Shown here piece after piece: positions 1 to 9,187 of a DNA stretch of 64,000 bases. The first letter of the stretch is position 1. The number at the start of each line of letters is the position of its first letter. The stretch is taken from positions 124,001 to 188,000 of the forward strand of contig JAGYJA010000006.1 of assembly GCA_018402385.1 (NCBI GenBank), read 5' to 3'. A program made the position numbers and the translations under genes. The notes beneath the pieces are model-generated. The model searched no databases. It was not told the origin of the DNA and worked only from the letters and a program-made list of their open reading frames with translations. The stretch comes from Flavobacteriaceae bacterium. Its GTDB lineage: Bacteria; Bacteroidota; Bacteroidia; Flavobacteriales; Flavobacteriaceae.

Positions 1-79
1 AAATTAAAGGTAAATAGTGATGTTTTTTGATAGACTTTTGATGTAAGATTTGAGACATAAGACTTAATATTATTAATAA
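1..79. other. Left edge, no gene
   Basis: No coding region is supported in these bases. The stretch is AT-rich and holds the word agacataagactta (about 52-65), which recurs in the gap upstream of clpB near 41.24 kb. It may be the tail of a dispersed intergenic repeat. The pyrF promoter may lie here but I see no clean TAnnTTTG box. Confidence 0.4.
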
Positions 80-901
80 TTGACAAGGGAAAATCTAATA
101 ACACAAATCAAAAAAAAACAATCCTTTCTTTGCATTGGACTGGATGTTGATTTACATAAAATACCTAAACATCTTCTGGAAACAGAAGACCCCATTTTTG
201 AATTCAACAAGGCCATCATTGACGCCACACAGCATTTGGCAGTTGCTTACAAACCCAATACCGCATTTTATGAAGCTTATGGAATCAAGGGTTGGCAATC
301 CCTTGAAAAAACCATTCAGTATCTCAATGCCAATTACCCAGAACTTTTCACAATTGCTGACGCCAAGCGTGGCGATATTGGAAATACGTCAACGATGTAT
401 GCCAAAGCTTTTTTTGATGACTTGAAGTTTGATGCTGTTACTGTTGCTCCTTATATGGGTAAAGATTCAGTGGAGCCTTTTTTAAATTTCGAAAATAAGT
501 TTGCCATCTTGTTGGCACTCACTTCCAATGAAGGCGCTTTTGATTTTCAGACACAAAAAATGGAGAGCACAGAACTCTATAAACAAGTTTTAAAATCCTC
601 TAAGACCTGGAAAAATAACGAAAGATTGATGTATGTAGTGGGTGCCACTAAAGCTGATTATTTTGCCGAAATCAGAAAAATAATCCCTGATAGTTTTCTT
701 CTTGTTCCGGGTGTGGGCGCTCAGGGAGGAAGTTTAGAAGAAGTGTGTCAGTATGGTTTAAACAAAGATGTGGGGTTGTTGATTAACTCTTCACGCGGAA
801 TCATATACGCTTCAAGTGAAAAAGACTTTACAATAGGGGCAAAACAAGAAGCAGAAAAACTGCAACAGCAAATGCACCAAATTCTGAAGAAGCGGTTATA
901 A
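80..901 (+). CDS. pyrF: Orotidine 5'-phosphate decarboxylase
   Basis: Cytosolic TIM-barrel enzyme that converts OMP to UMP and CO2, the last step of de novo pyrimidine synthesis. The active-site signature DAKRGDI is at residues 94-100, with K96 the catalytic lysine, and a phosphate-binding loop GVGAQGG lies near residue 212. At 273 residues it has the size of the longer bacterial subgroup found in Bacteroidota. The start is TTG: the resulting N-terminus (L6, Q9-I10, K11-K13 before SFLCIGLD) matches the usual layout of the family. A broken substrate-binding protein gene follows after 10 bp and could be co-transcribed. Confidence 0.95.
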   Translation: MTRENLITQIKKKQSFLCIGLDVDLHKIPKHLLETEDPIFEFNKAIIDATQHLAVAYKPNTAFYEAYGIKGWQSLEKTIQYLNANYPELFTIADAKRGDIGNTSTMYAKAFFDDLKFDAVTVAPYMGKDSVEPFLNFENKFAILLALTSNEGAFDFQTQKMESTELYKQVLKSSKTWKNNERLMYVVGATKADYFAEIRKIIPDSFLLVPGVGAQGGSLEEVCQYGLNKDVGLLINSSRGIIYASSEKDFTIGAKQEAEKLQQQMHQILKKRL

Positions 902-911
902 ATCCAGCTTT

Positions 912-1304
912 ATGGAAATTACAGACGCCTTAAACCGAAAAATTTCCCTTTCCGGAATTCCGCAGCGTATTGTTTCATTGGTTCCTTCACAAACAGAATT
1001 ATTAGTTAATTTAGGCCTTAGAAAACAAATCGTAGGAATCACCAAATTTTGCGTTCATCCGGAAGACCTTAGAAAAGAAAAAACGATTGTTGGCGGTACA
1101 AAACAGGTGCATTTTGATAAAATCAAAGCCCTGAAGCCCGATATTATTCTTTGCAATAAAGAAGAAAATACACAAGAAATGGTTCTTGAACTCGAAAAAA
1201 TTGCTCCGGTATGGGTAAGTGCTATTTCAACAGTTGCTGATTGTTATGACATGATTTTAAGTTTGGGACACATTTTTCTAAAAATGAAACAGCTGCTCAA
1301 ATAG
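912..1304 (+). pseudogene. Helical-backbone metal/cobalamin substrate-binding protein, N-terminal part (frameshifted)
   Basis: N-terminal lobe of a BtuF/FepB-like binding protein of the helical-backbone class. PQRIVSLVPSQTELLVNLGL (residues 17-36) is the typical first strand and helix, followed by VGITKFCVHP and LKPDIILCNKEEN. The frame ends early after LGHIF; the sequence that should follow continues in another frame. Restoring one T in the T run at 1273-1277 reads LGHIFSKNETA and joins the two parts into a 261-residue protein of normal family length. I see no signal peptide, so it may be cytoplasmic or a divergent family member. No permease or ATPase gene is adjacent. Whether the gene is truly dead or the base was lost in sequencing cannot be told here. 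Confidence 0.75.
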
Positions 1305-1369
1305 TCAATCAGATTCAAGCTGAAAGTAAACATTTTTCAAGCTTTATAAAAAACAAACCAACTTCAAAA

Positions 1370-1696
1370 GTGGCTTATCTCATTTGGAAAGATCCTTATA
1401 TGGTGGCAGGAAATGATACTTTTATCAACTCGCTTTTGGAACTGAATAATTTCAAGAACGTCTTTTTTAAAAGAGACGGTAGATATCCCGTAGTTACACT
1501 TGAAGATTTAAATCAAGCAGAACTAATACTGCTTTCTTCAGAACCTTTTCCGTTTCATGAAAAACACATTTCAGAAATCGAGGAGGTAGCAAAAAACAAA
1601 AAAATACGCCTCGTGGATGGGGAGTATTTTAGTTGGTATGGTTCACGTCTAGTGAAAGCTTTTGCTTATTTTAAAGAGTTGCACTCAAAAATTTAA
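1370..1696 (+). pseudogene. Helical-backbone substrate-binding protein, C-terminal part (frameshifted)
   Basis: C-terminal lobe of the gene begun at 912. Homologous reading in this frame really starts near 1274 (HFSKNETAAQIVNQIQ) and runs through VAYLIWKDPYMVAGNDTFIN, the hinge and second-lobe start typical of BtuF-like proteins, to the natural end. The GTG at its apparent start is an internal valine codon, not a true initiation site. It should be read together with the upstream part as one broken gene. Confidence 0.75.
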
Positions 1697-1700
1697 TACA

Positions 1701-2408
1701 TTAACGGTCTTGTAAAGCAAAAACTTTTCTCAACAAGTCAGTAGTTCTAGATGAAAAATTAGTTCTTATTTCCTTTTCCTCAACAGCAATCATTGTAAAT
1801 ACTCCTTTTAATGCTTCCTGCGTTACATAGTCTGTAAGATCTGGATTAACATTATTTGTGAGTGGAATTGCATTATATTGTGTAATAATATTACTCCATA
1901 CCTGTGTAGCGCCCACTTTGTCTAAAGAGTTTGAAATCACAGGGCTAAATTTTGAATAGAGTTGGTTTGTGGTCTTATTTGATAAATATTGAGTAGCGGC
2001 ATTGTCTGAACCTAAAAGAATGTTTTTTGCATCATTAAATGTGATTTCTTTAACTGCATTCACAAAAATTGGGGTTGCCTCTTTGACAGCATCTTCTGCT
2101 GCACGGTTTAGAACTTTTAAACCTTCATCAGCCAAATTACCAAGCCCGATGTCGCGCAAGGTTTTATCTACTTTTTGTAATTCTTGAGGGAGTAAAACTT
2201 TGACGAGTTCATTTTTATAAAAACCATCAGTTTGTGTGAGTTTAGAAACTTGTTTGTCAATACCCTTGTCAAGAGCTTGTCTCAATCCGGAAGCAATGTC
2301 TGCATTTGTAAGTTCTCCACCTCCCTGTGGAAGTGAGTTGACAACCTGTTGCAACTCAGCACAGGAAAATAAACTAAACGAAATTAATAGGATGAATGTC
2401 TTTTTCAT
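1701..2408 (-). CDS. DUF4197 domain lipoprotein
   Basis: A 235-residue predicted lipoprotein: short signal ending LFSC with C16 as the lipidated cysteine, then a helical domain that fits DUF4197 (ADIASGLRQALDKGI, GFYKNELVKVLLP, DAKNILLGSDNAATQYL). The family is widespread in Bacteroidota and Proteobacteria and has no established function. It is convergent with the broken binding-protein gene, with only 4 bp between their ends, and shares no operon with the T9SS gene upstream of it, because a terminator separates the two. Confidence 0.85.
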   Translation of the reverse strand: MKKTFILLISFSLFSCAELQQVVNSLPQGGGELTNADIASGLRQALDKGIDKQVSKLTQTDGFYKNELVKVLLPQELQKVDKTLRDIGLGNLADEGLKVLNRAAEDAVKEATPIFVNAVKEITFNDAKNILLGSDNAATQYLSNKTTNQLYSKFSPVISNSLDKVGATQVWSNIITQYNAIPLTNNVNPDLTDYVTQEALKGVFTMIAVEEKEIRTNFSSRTTDLLRKVFALQDR

Positions 2409-2439
2409 AGTTTTTTAAATTTCAATAAATATAAAAAAA

Positions 2440-2470
2440 AACATCCCGAAATTTCGGGATGTTTAAAAAA
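2440..2470 (-). terminator. Rho-independent terminator of the T9SS gene
   Basis: Perfect 24-bp palindrome (2440-2463; half-site aacatcccgaaa) followed on the minus strand by a run of T. It lies just past the stop of the minus-strand T9SS gene and before the DUF4197 start, so it should end transcription of the former. Confidence 0.8.
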
Positions 2471-2483
2471 TATGTTGATTATT

Positions 2484-3098
2484 TTATTTTACAATTTTCA
2501 CTGTTTTTGTAGTGTTACCTATAGTAACTTCAACAAAATAAATACCTGATTTAAAAGTACTCATATCAACAACAGGTGAAACTGCATTTGGAGTGTTTAA
2601 ATAAACACTTTGTCCCAATACATTGTAAACAGCTATTTTATTAACAGCCTCGTTTGATTGAATGTTTAATTGATTAACAACTGGGTTTGGATATACATTA
2701 AAAGATTGACCTTCAAAATCATTTGTTGAAAGAACTCCTTCTACAAATTTAAAATCATCTATGTAATAGTTATTTAATCCATCTATAGAGAAATAATTAA
2801 CAGAACCTAGTCCAGCTGCAGGAGCTCCACCAGTGCCTTGATAGGGCTCGGCATCAAGTAATACATTTCCATCTATCCAAACACTGTGAGTTAAAGCATC
2901 CATATCAATTTCATGTTTTACTTCAAACCATTGATCTTCTGGATAAGGTGCTGTATTTCCAGAGTCGTCATGAGTAACTACGCCAGCAGATCCTCCGCTT
3001 CCAGTTGCTCCAACAAAAAATTGACCGTTCCATTGAACACCAGCAATTTCACTTTCTTGAATGTTCCAAAAACCAGTATTATCACCAGTTACATACAT
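2484..3098 (-). pseudogene. T9SS type A sorting-domain protein, main part (frameshifted)
   Basis: C-terminal two thirds of a secreted protein. It ends in a T9SS type A sorting domain (FNVYPNPVVNQLNIQSN, then YNVLGQSVY, FKSGIYFVEV and a final KTVKIVK), which directs export through the outer membrane and attachment to the surface. The middle resembles a concanavalin/LamG-like beta-sandwich (FWNIQESEIAGVQWNGQFFV, DQWFEVKHEIDMDA, YIDDFKF), but no catalytic motif is evident. The reading frame is open further upstream (IELWPAGGVTDAQVNLEQSF, FDDIIVLLGGQTTGIW) than the apparent ATG at 3098, which is internal. Confidence 0.75.
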
Positions 3099-3241
3099 AT
3101 AAAATTGTATCGTCCATATTCCAGTAGTTTGCCCACCTAATAAGACAATGATATCATCAAATGTACCATCACCTGGTTGAGGTCTAAGTTTTATTGATAA
3201 ATCTCCTGAGAATGATTGCTCTAAGTTAACTTGAGCATCAG

Positions 3242-3385
3242 TTACCCCACCAGCTGGCCATAACTCAATAAATGAGGTGTCTGTGGGCTAACATCTCCAA
3301 GGGTCATGTCGTCAAAATCTAATTCAAACTGAGCATTTGCTGAAAAAGTTATTAAAGCAATTGCCAAAATGTAAAATTTTTTCAT
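3242..3385 (-). pseudogene. T9SS protein, signal-peptide end (frameshifted)
   Basis: The true start of the preceding gene: ATG at 3385 gives MKKFYILAIALITFSANAQ, a clear Sec signal peptide, then FELDFDDMTLGDVSP. The frame then runs into a stop. Adding one G to the GGG at 3285-3287 rejoins it to the downstream frame (GDVSPTDTSFIELWPAGG) and gives a complete 300-residue protein. The break is therefore a single-base loss, either real or a sequencing error. Confidence 0.7.
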
Positions 3386-3583
3386 AATGTTTATATTTTA
3401 AAAGATTAATTTGTTTCTACTTCTATATGAAGTCGATTATTTACAAATGTAGTGATTATAATTTTCTAATAAAAATTCCATATCATTCAAATCCATTATT
3501 TAACAATATATTACTACTGTTTATAGTGATTTTCTTTAAAGTAGTTTTTGTAAATTGCAGGTCTATAAAAAGAAAATTTTAGT

Positions 3584-6500
3584 ATGCAAGACCAAACTCC
3601 ATATACCCCAAAATATAAAGTAAGAATAGTAACAGCAGCCTCACTTTTTGATGGCCACGATGCAGCAATAAATATTATGAGACGCATCATCCAGTCAACC
3701 GGTGTTGAAGTAATACACCTGGGTCATGATCGCAGCGTGGAAGAAGTTGTAAATACTGCCATTCAGGAAGATGCCAATGCTATTGCTTTGACCTCTTATC
3801 AAGGAGGTCACAATGAGTACTTTAAGTATATGTATGATTTGTTACAAGAAAAAGGTGCAAATCATATTAAAATTTTTGGAGGTGGAGGTGGAGTGATCCT
3901 TCCTGAAGAAATCAAGGAGTTAATGGAATATGGCATCACAAGAATCTATTCACCTGATGATGGCCGTGAACTGGGACTTCAGGGAATGATTAATGATTTA
4001 GTAATGCAATCTGACTTTCCCCTAGGAGAAAAGCTAACTAACGAAGCTGAAAACTTAGAGTCTAAAAAACCAACTGCAATTGCCCGTGTAATTTCCTCTG
4101 CAGAAAACTTTCCCGATGTAGCAAAAGCAGCTTTAGAAGAAATTCACAAAAAAAATAAAAACTCCAAAACTCCGGTTCTAGGCATCACAGGTACAGGAGG
4201 TGCTGGAAAATCATCATTAGTAGATGAATTGGTTAGACGCTTTCTTGTTGATTTTCCGGACAAAACATTAGGGATTATTTCAGTTGACCCTTCCAAAAGA
4301 AAAACCGGCGGGGCACTTCTTGGAGACCGCATAAGAATGAATGCGATTAACAATCCAAGAGTTTATATGCGTTCTCTGGCTACACGTCAATCCAATCTGG
4401 CACTTTCCAAATATGTTGCAGAAGCCATTCAAGTGCTTAAAGCAGCAAAATATGACCTTATAATATTGGAAACTTCCGGGATTGGTCAAAGCGATACAGA
4501 AATCATAGAACATAGCGATGTATCTCTTTATGTTATGACTCCTGAGTTTGGTGCAGCCACCCAACTTGAAAAAATCGACATGCTTGATTTTGCTGATATA
4601 GTGGCTATCAACAAATTTGACAAACGCGGCGCTCTCGATGCCTTGCGTGATGTAAAAAAACAATACCAGCGCAACCATCAATTGTGGGATGCCAAACCGG
4701 AAACACTTCCTGTTTTTGGTACCATAGCGTCACAGTTCAACGACCCGGGAATGAACACGCTCTATGTCAAAGTAATGAAAGACCTTTCTGAAAAAACAGA
4801 AACACAATTAAAAAGCACTTTTAAAATTACAGACGAAATGTCTGAAAAAATCTTTGTCATTCCGCCGGCGAGGACGAGATACCTATCAGAAATTACGGAA
4901 AACAACAGGGCTTATGATAAAAAAGCAACAGAACAAGCTGAAGTAGCACAAAAACTCTACGGAATCTTTAAAACGCTGGAATCTGTTTCAAAGTCAACTT
5001 TAATATTAACCACAGCCGGAATTGAGTTTGAAAATGATCATGCTTCAGAAAAAGAACTATCCAAACTTCTTTTAGCAGAATTTGACAGCACAAAAATGGA
5101 TCTTGATCCATACAATTGGGAAAAAATAGTCAACTGGGAAGGGACTGTTGAAAAATACAAAGCGCCTCATTTTATGTTCAAAGTAAGAGACAAAGAGCTA
5201 AAAATTGAAACCCACTCTGAGTCGCTTTCACATTTGCAAATTCCCAAGGTGGCTTTGCCAAAATACCAAGCATGGGGTGATTTACTCCGCTGGATGTTAC
5301 AAGAAAATGTACCCGGCGAATTTCCTTATACTTCAGGGTTGTATCCTTTTAAACGACAAGGTGAAGACCCCACCCGAATGTTTGCCGGAGAAGGTGGGCC
5401 AGAGCGCACAAACAAACGCTTTCATTATGTAAGTTTGGGGTTAGATGCAAAACGACTCTCAACTGCTTTTGACAGTGTTACGCTTTATGGAAATGATCCG
5501 GATTTTCGTCCTGATATTTATGGAAAAATTGGGAATGCTGGCGTGTCAATTTGTTGTTTGGATGATGCAAAAAAATTGTATTCAGGATTTGATTTGAGCC
5601 ACCCAATGACCTCTGTGAGTATGACCATAAATGGTCCGGCTCCCATGTTACTTGGATTCTTTATGAATGCTGCAATTGACCAAAATTGTGAGAAATACAT
5701 CAAAGAAAATGGACTCGAAAAAGAAGTTGAAACCAAGATTGAAAAAATTTATAAAGAAAAAGATGTAAACCGTCCCAATTATAACGGTCATATTCCCGAA
5801 GGGAATAACGGGTTGGGTCTAATGTTACTGGGAGTAACAGGAGATCAGGTTTTGCCGGGAGACGTCTATCAAAAAATTAAAACCGAAACACTTAAGCAAG
5901 TGCGTGGTACCGTTCAAGCTGACATTTTAAAAGAAGACCAGGCGCAAAACACGTGTATTTTTTCTACAGAATTTGCCCTTAGATTGATGGGCGATGTGCA
6001 AGAATATTTCATCAAAGAAAAAGTAAGGAACTTTTACTCGGTTTCCATATCTGGCTATCACATTGCTGAAGCCGGTGCTAATCCAATTACTCAGTTAGCT
6101 CTCACATTGTCAAATGGTTTTACTTACGTGGAATATTATTTGAGTCGCGGTATGGATATCAATGAGTTTGGCCCCAACTTATCCTTCTTTTTCTCAAATG
6201 GTATTGACCCTGAATATGCGGTAATTGGTCGTGTTGCCAGACGCATTTGGGCGAAAGCTTTAAAAGAAAAGTATAAAGCCAACCCAAGAGCACAAATGTT
6301 GAAATATCACATACAAACTTCAGGCAGGTCTTTACACGCTCAGGAAATTGATTTTAATGATATTAGAACAACGCTTCAGGCATTGTATGCAATCTATGAC
6401 AACTGTAACTCGCTGCATACCAATGCATATGATGAAGCTATCACAACACCCACAGAAGACTCTGTGAGACGTGCAATGGCCATTCAATTGATTATCAATA

Positions 6501-7003
6501 AAGAACTCGGTTTAACAAAAAATGAAAATCCCATTCAAGGCGCTTTTATTATCGAGGAGTTGACAGATTTAGTTGAGGAAGCCGTTTTGCTTGAATTTGA
6601 TAGAATCACAGAAAGAGGTGGGGTACTGGGCGCTATGGAAACGATGTACCAACGCAGTAAAATACAAGAAGAAAGTTTGTATTATGAAACCTTAAAGCAT
6701 ACCGGTGAGTTCCCCATTATTGGTGTAAATACTTTTTTGAGCTCTAAAGGCTCACCCACAATTATTCCGGCAGAGGTGATTAGAGCCACAGAAGATGAAA
6801 AACAATTTCAAATAAATACCCTAAAAAATCTACATAAAACTTTTGAAAACAAAGCTGATGATGCTTTGACAAAAGTAAAAGAGGCTGCTATTAAAAATCA
6901 AAACATTTTTAATGAGTTAATGGAAGCGACCAAGGTGTGTTCTCTGGGTCAAATAACAAATGCTTTGTTTGAAGTAGGAGGGCAGTATCGACGAAATATG
7001 TAA
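3584..7003 (+). CDS. icmF: Fused isobutyryl-CoA mutase (IcmF)
   Basis: Adenosylcobalamin-dependent acyl-CoA mutase of 1139 residues with its own G-protein chaperone. Domain order: B12-binding Rossmann domain (about 10-140; SLFDGHD with H25 the cobalt ligand), MeaB/ArgK-type GTPase (Walker A GTGGAGKS at 203-210, NKFD at 343-346), linker, and mutase TIM barrel (about 540-1139). YPFKR at 587-591 places a Phe where isobutyryl-CoA mutases have Phe and methylmalonyl-CoA mutases have Tyr, which favours isobutyryl/n-butyryl-CoA interconversion over methylmalonyl-CoA. The order B12-GTPase-mutase in one chain is diagnostic of IcmF. It is a single-gene unit. No B12 riboswitch is visible in the AT-rich leader. 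Database names often read methylmalonyl-CoA mutase family. Confidence 0.92.
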   Translation: MQDQTPYTPKYKVRIVTAASLFDGHDAAINIMRRIIQSTGVEVIHLGHDRSVEEVVNTAIQEDANAIALTSYQGGHNEYFKYMYDLLQEKGANHIKIFGGGGGVILPEEIKELMEYGITRIYSPDDGRELGLQGMINDLVMQSDFPLGEKLTNEAENLESKKPTAIARVISSAENFPDVAKAALEEIHKKNKNSKTPVLGITGTGGAGKSSLVDELVRRFLVDFPDKTLGIISVDPSKRKTGGALLGDRIRMNAINNPRVYMRSLATRQSNLALSKYVAEAIQVLKAAKYDLIILETSGIGQSDTEIIEHSDVSLYVMTPEFGAATQLEKIDMLDFADIVAINKFDKRGALDALRDVKKQYQRNHQLWDAKPETLPVFGTIASQFNDPGMNTLYVKVMKDLSEKTETQLKSTFKITDEMSEKIFVIPPARTRYLSEITENNRAYDKKATEQAEVAQKLYGIFKTLESVSKSTLILTTAGIEFENDHASEKELSKLLLAEFDSTKMDLDPYNWEKIVNWEGTVEKYKAPHFMFKVRDKELKIETHSESLSHLQIPKVALPKYQAWGDLLRWMLQENVPGEFPYTSGLYPFKRQGEDPTRMFAGEGGPERTNKRFHYVSLGLDAKRLSTAFDSVTLYGNDPDFRPDIYGKIGNAGVSICCLDDAKKLYSGFDLSHPMTSVSMTINGPAPMLLGFFMNAAIDQNCEKYIKENGLEKEVETKIEKIYKEKDVNRPNYNGHIPEGNNGLGLMLLGVTGDQVLPGDVYQKIKTETLKQVRGTVQADILKEDQAQNTCIFSTEFALRLMGDVQEYFIKEKVRNFYSVSISGYHIAEAGANPITQLALTLSNGFTYVEYYLSRGMDINEFGPNLSFFFSNGIDPEYAVIGRVARRIWAKALKEKYKANPRAQMLKYHIQTSGRSLHAQEIDFNDIRTTLQALYAIYDNCNSLHTNAYDEAITTPTEDSVRRAMAIQLIINKELGLTKNENPIQGAFIIEELTDLVEEAVLLEFDRITERGGVLGAMETMYQRSKIQEESLYYETLKHTGEFPIIGVNTFLSSKGSPTIIPAEVIRATEDEKQFQINTLKNLHKTFENKADDALTKVKEAAIKNQNIFNELMEATKVCSLGQITNALFEVGGQYRRNM

Positions 7004-7013
7004 GCAGCGAATC

Positions 7014-7043
7014 GCCATTTTCAAGCAAAGCTAAGAAAATGGC
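7014..7043. repeat. Inverted repeat downstream of icmF
   Basis: Perfect 9-bp arms (gccattttc / gaaaatggc) around a 12-base loop, 11 bp after the icmF stop. There is no T run after it, so it is at best a weak terminator or a processing hairpin. Confidence 0.4.
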
Positions 7044-7143
7044 AATGAGTCGCTTATCCCGATGAGCGCAAGCGAATTTGGGAGGCAATAAAAACTTGAT
7101 TAAGGAACTGTCTGATTTGAAATTAAAAAGGGGTCAAATAAAG

Positions 7144-7539
7144 TTACAAAGTTAACGCCCAATGATGTTGCATTTTTCTAAAACCACGAATCTCCTTACG
7201 AAGCAATCTTAAAAATTCTTTCCCTTTAGGAACTGAGTACTCAAGACGTTCACAATTTTTATACAGCATTTTTGATAAATGTGCTACTGATGCTGCGTGT
7301 TTTTGCTTTTCTTCAGAAAAAGTCTTTTGCTCTGCATTAATGATTTCGGGAAACAAAGAAATTGACTTCTGAACAATATCACCGGTAAAATAGATGTCAG
7401 GATGTTCTTTTCCTTCTTCATCCAAACCCGACAAATCATACACTAGAAATTGTGAGATACTTTTAGATAAAGTAAAAATCTCTAAAGCCTTTTTATATAT
7501 GGGCGAGTGAGGAATTGGTATGGAAAAGCTATAATGCAT
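7144..7539 (-). CDS. Hypothetical protein, four-helix-bundle type
   Basis: A 131-residue protein without signal peptide. It looks like an all-helical bundle similar to four-helix-bundle proteins of Bacteroidota (IYKKALEIFTLSKSISQFL near the start, HAASVAHLSKMLYKNCERLE in the middle, GKEFLRLLRKEIRGFRK at the end). Function unknown. It is transcribed alone, divergently from the Lrp-type gene, and has a basic C-terminus. The assignment to the bundle superfamily rests on pattern and length only. Confidence 0.65.
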   Translation of the reverse strand: MHYSFSIPIPHSPIYKKALEIFTLSKSISQFLVYDLSGLDEEGKEHPDIYFTGDIVQKSISLFPEIINAEQKTFSEEKQKHAASVAHLSKMLYKNCERLEYSVPKGKEFLRLLRKEIRGFRKMQHHWALTL

Positions 7540-7622
7540 TATTATTCGATTTAGGGGTGCAAAACTTACACAAAATTAGAGATTAGATTCCTCATTGTGA
7601 TTACTAAAATAAATATTTAATG

Positions 7623-7630
7623 TATATTTG
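7623..7630 (+). promoter_or_regulatory. -7 promoter box of the lrp-type gene
   Basis: TATATTTG matches the Bacteroidota sigma consensus TAnnTTTG and lies 20 bp before the ATG. No experimental support is available. Confidence 0.5.
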
Positions 7631-7650
7631 ATTAAATTAAATAAGAATTA

Positions 7651-8133
7651 ATGAAAAAAACTTTAGATTATAAGGTTGATGAAACTAACTGGAAAATACT
7701 TAAGAGTCTTCAGGAAAATGCACGAATTTCTATGTCAGATTTAAGTAAACAAGTTGGATTATCTGCTCCTGCGGTTGTGGAGCGTATTAAGAAAATGGAA
7801 GATTTAGGAATTATTAGAGGATACTACACTCAGCTTTCTTATATCAAATCAGGTTATCAATTAAAGGCCATTATTACCTTAAAGGTTTTTATGGGAAGAC
7901 TCAAACCATTTTTAGAAAAAGTGACTGAGTTTAAAGAGGTCATCAATTGTTTTAGAATTACAGGAAATGAAAACATAATTATGGAAGTGGTTTTAATAAA
8001 TCAAAAACATCTAGAAACATTTATTGATCAACTCATTTCTTATGGCGAGACAAAAACCCATATAGTTCTCTCCAATAAAATTGAAAATGCGCCTATTTTG
8101 CCACCACATCACAAGGATAATAACTATATTTGA
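7651..8133 (+). CDS. Lrp/AsnC family transcriptional regulator
   Basis: A 160-residue feast/famine regulator. Residues 9-60 form the winged helix-turn-helix (DETNWKILKSLQENARISMS, then LSKQVGLSAPAVVERIKKME), followed by the RAM effector-binding domain (LKAIITLKVFM, VINCFRITGNENIIMEVVL). Such proteins sense amino acids and bind DNA as dimers to octamers. Its target is not evident: the flanking genes are a divergent hypothetical gene and the DUF1684 gene 36 bp downstream, possibly co-transcribed. Confidence 0.92.
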   Translation: MKKTLDYKVDETNWKILKSLQENARISMSDLSKQVGLSAPAVVERIKKMEDLGIIRGYYTQLSYIKSGYQLKAIITLKVFMGRLKPFLEKVTEFKEVINCFRITGNENIIMEVVLINQKHLETFIDQLISYGETKTHIVLSNKIENAPILPPHHKDNNYI

Positions 8134-8169
8134 AATGTATTCAAACCATTGGTCGAAATTTTCTTTAAA

Positions 8170-8778
8170 ATGAAGTACCGCTATCTAGTTATCGTTTGCA
8201 TTTTTGTAAATGCTAGTTTATTTGCAATGCAAGATGAAACCGTTCACAATGAAATTTATTCTTATCAAAGTGAATTGAATGAAAAATTCCTTAATGAGGA
8301 TACCTCAATACTATTGCCGGAAGATTTTGAAGTATTTGAAGGGCTTGAGTTTTACCCCATTGATTTGAAATTTAGAGTAGTGGCCACGTTTTTGAGAACT
8401 CCGGGAGAAAAACCCTTTCTAATGCCCACGACTACTGAGAGACTTCCTGAGTATAAAAAGTTTGCCGAATTGCATTTTAAAATTGAAGATCAGGATTTAG
8501 TTCTTGAGGTATTTCAAAACACAAACCCTAAAGAAGGTTATGAAAACTATTTGTTTTTACCCTTTACAGATCTCACTAGTGGTGATGGCTCTTATGGTGG
8601 TGGTCGCTATATTGATCTTTTTGAGCCTGAAGGTGATGAAATAACACTCGATTTTAACCAATCATACAATCCTTATTGTGTTTATAATAGTAATTATTCT
8701 TGTCCAATCCCTCCGGAACAAAACGATTTAAAAATAAGAATAGAAGCCGGGATAAAGGATTATAAAAAACCAAAATAA
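8170..8778 (+). CDS. DUF1684 family secreted protein
   Basis: About 202 residues after the preferred ATG, which opens a signal peptide (MKYRYLVIVCIFVNASLFA); an in-frame TTG 21 bp earlier would bury that signal. The body fits DUF1684: FYPIDLKFRVVATFLRTPG, FLMPTTTERLPEYKKF, then YENYLFLPFTDLT, SYGGGRYIDL and YNPYCVYNSNYSCPIPP. The family is common in Bacteroidota, function unknown, and some members are annotated as thiol-containing because of the paired cysteines seen here. It probably acts in the periplasm. Confidence 0.85.
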   Translation: MKYRYLVIVCIFVNASLFAMQDETVHNEIYSYQSELNEKFLNEDTSILLPEDFEVFEGLEFYPIDLKFRVVATFLRTPGEKPFLMPTTTERLPEYKKFAELHFKIEDQDLVLEVFQNTNPKEGYENYLFLPFTDLTSGDGSYGGGRYIDLFEPEGDEITLDFNQSYNPYCVYNSNYSCPIPPEQNDLKIRIEAGIKDYKKPK

Positions 8779-8784
8779 TCCAGA

Positions 8785-9153
8785 TTAAATCAATTTAGAC
8801 ATCCATAATCCAATAAAAACGGCTATAATACCTAAAATCAAACTAGCTGCTGAGTAGGATACAAAACTTAAATAATCTCCATTTTTAAGAAAATTCATAT
8901 TCTCAAATGCAAATGCTGAAAAAGTAGTGAACCCCCCACAAAAACCTACGGATAAAAACAGAACAGAAGGACTTGTCTGAAGATTGTTTTTAAGTGCCAC
9001 ACCCATAATAATTCCCAGAATTAAACTTCCCAAGATATTTACCGCCAATGTTCCAAAAGGAAAAATAAAGCCGGTATTTAAAACTTTACTCAAGCCATAC
9101 CTTAAAACACTTCCCAAACCGCCTCCAATAAATATGAATAGTAGGGTTTTCAT
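8785..9153 (-). CDS. crcB: Fluoride efflux channel CrcB/FluC
   Basis: A 122-residue inner-membrane protein with four hydrophobic segments, the size of a dual-topology Fluc monomer. Family motifs are present: FIGGGLGSVLRYGLS, FPFGTLAVNILGSLILGI and VGFCGGFTTFSAFAFE, the last holding the phenylalanines and the TTF break of the fluoride pore. ATG at 9153 is preferred over an in-frame TTG six bases earlier. It is convergent with the DUF1684 gene, with 6 bp between stops. I see no fluoride riboswitch fold upstream. Confidence 0.92.
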   Translation of the reverse strand: MKTLLFIFIGGGLGSVLRYGLSKVLNTGFIFPFGTLAVNILGSLILGIIMGVALKNNLQTSPSVLFLSVGFCGGFTTFSAFAFENMNFLKNGDYLSFVSYSAASLILGIIAVFIGLWMSKLI

Positions 9154-9187
9154 AGCCAAGTAGATTTTTTAGAAGGTTTTAGAGGAT

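Noticed and set aside
7014..7043. Full terminator after icmF
   Set aside because: Good stem but no T run; kept only as an inverted repeat.
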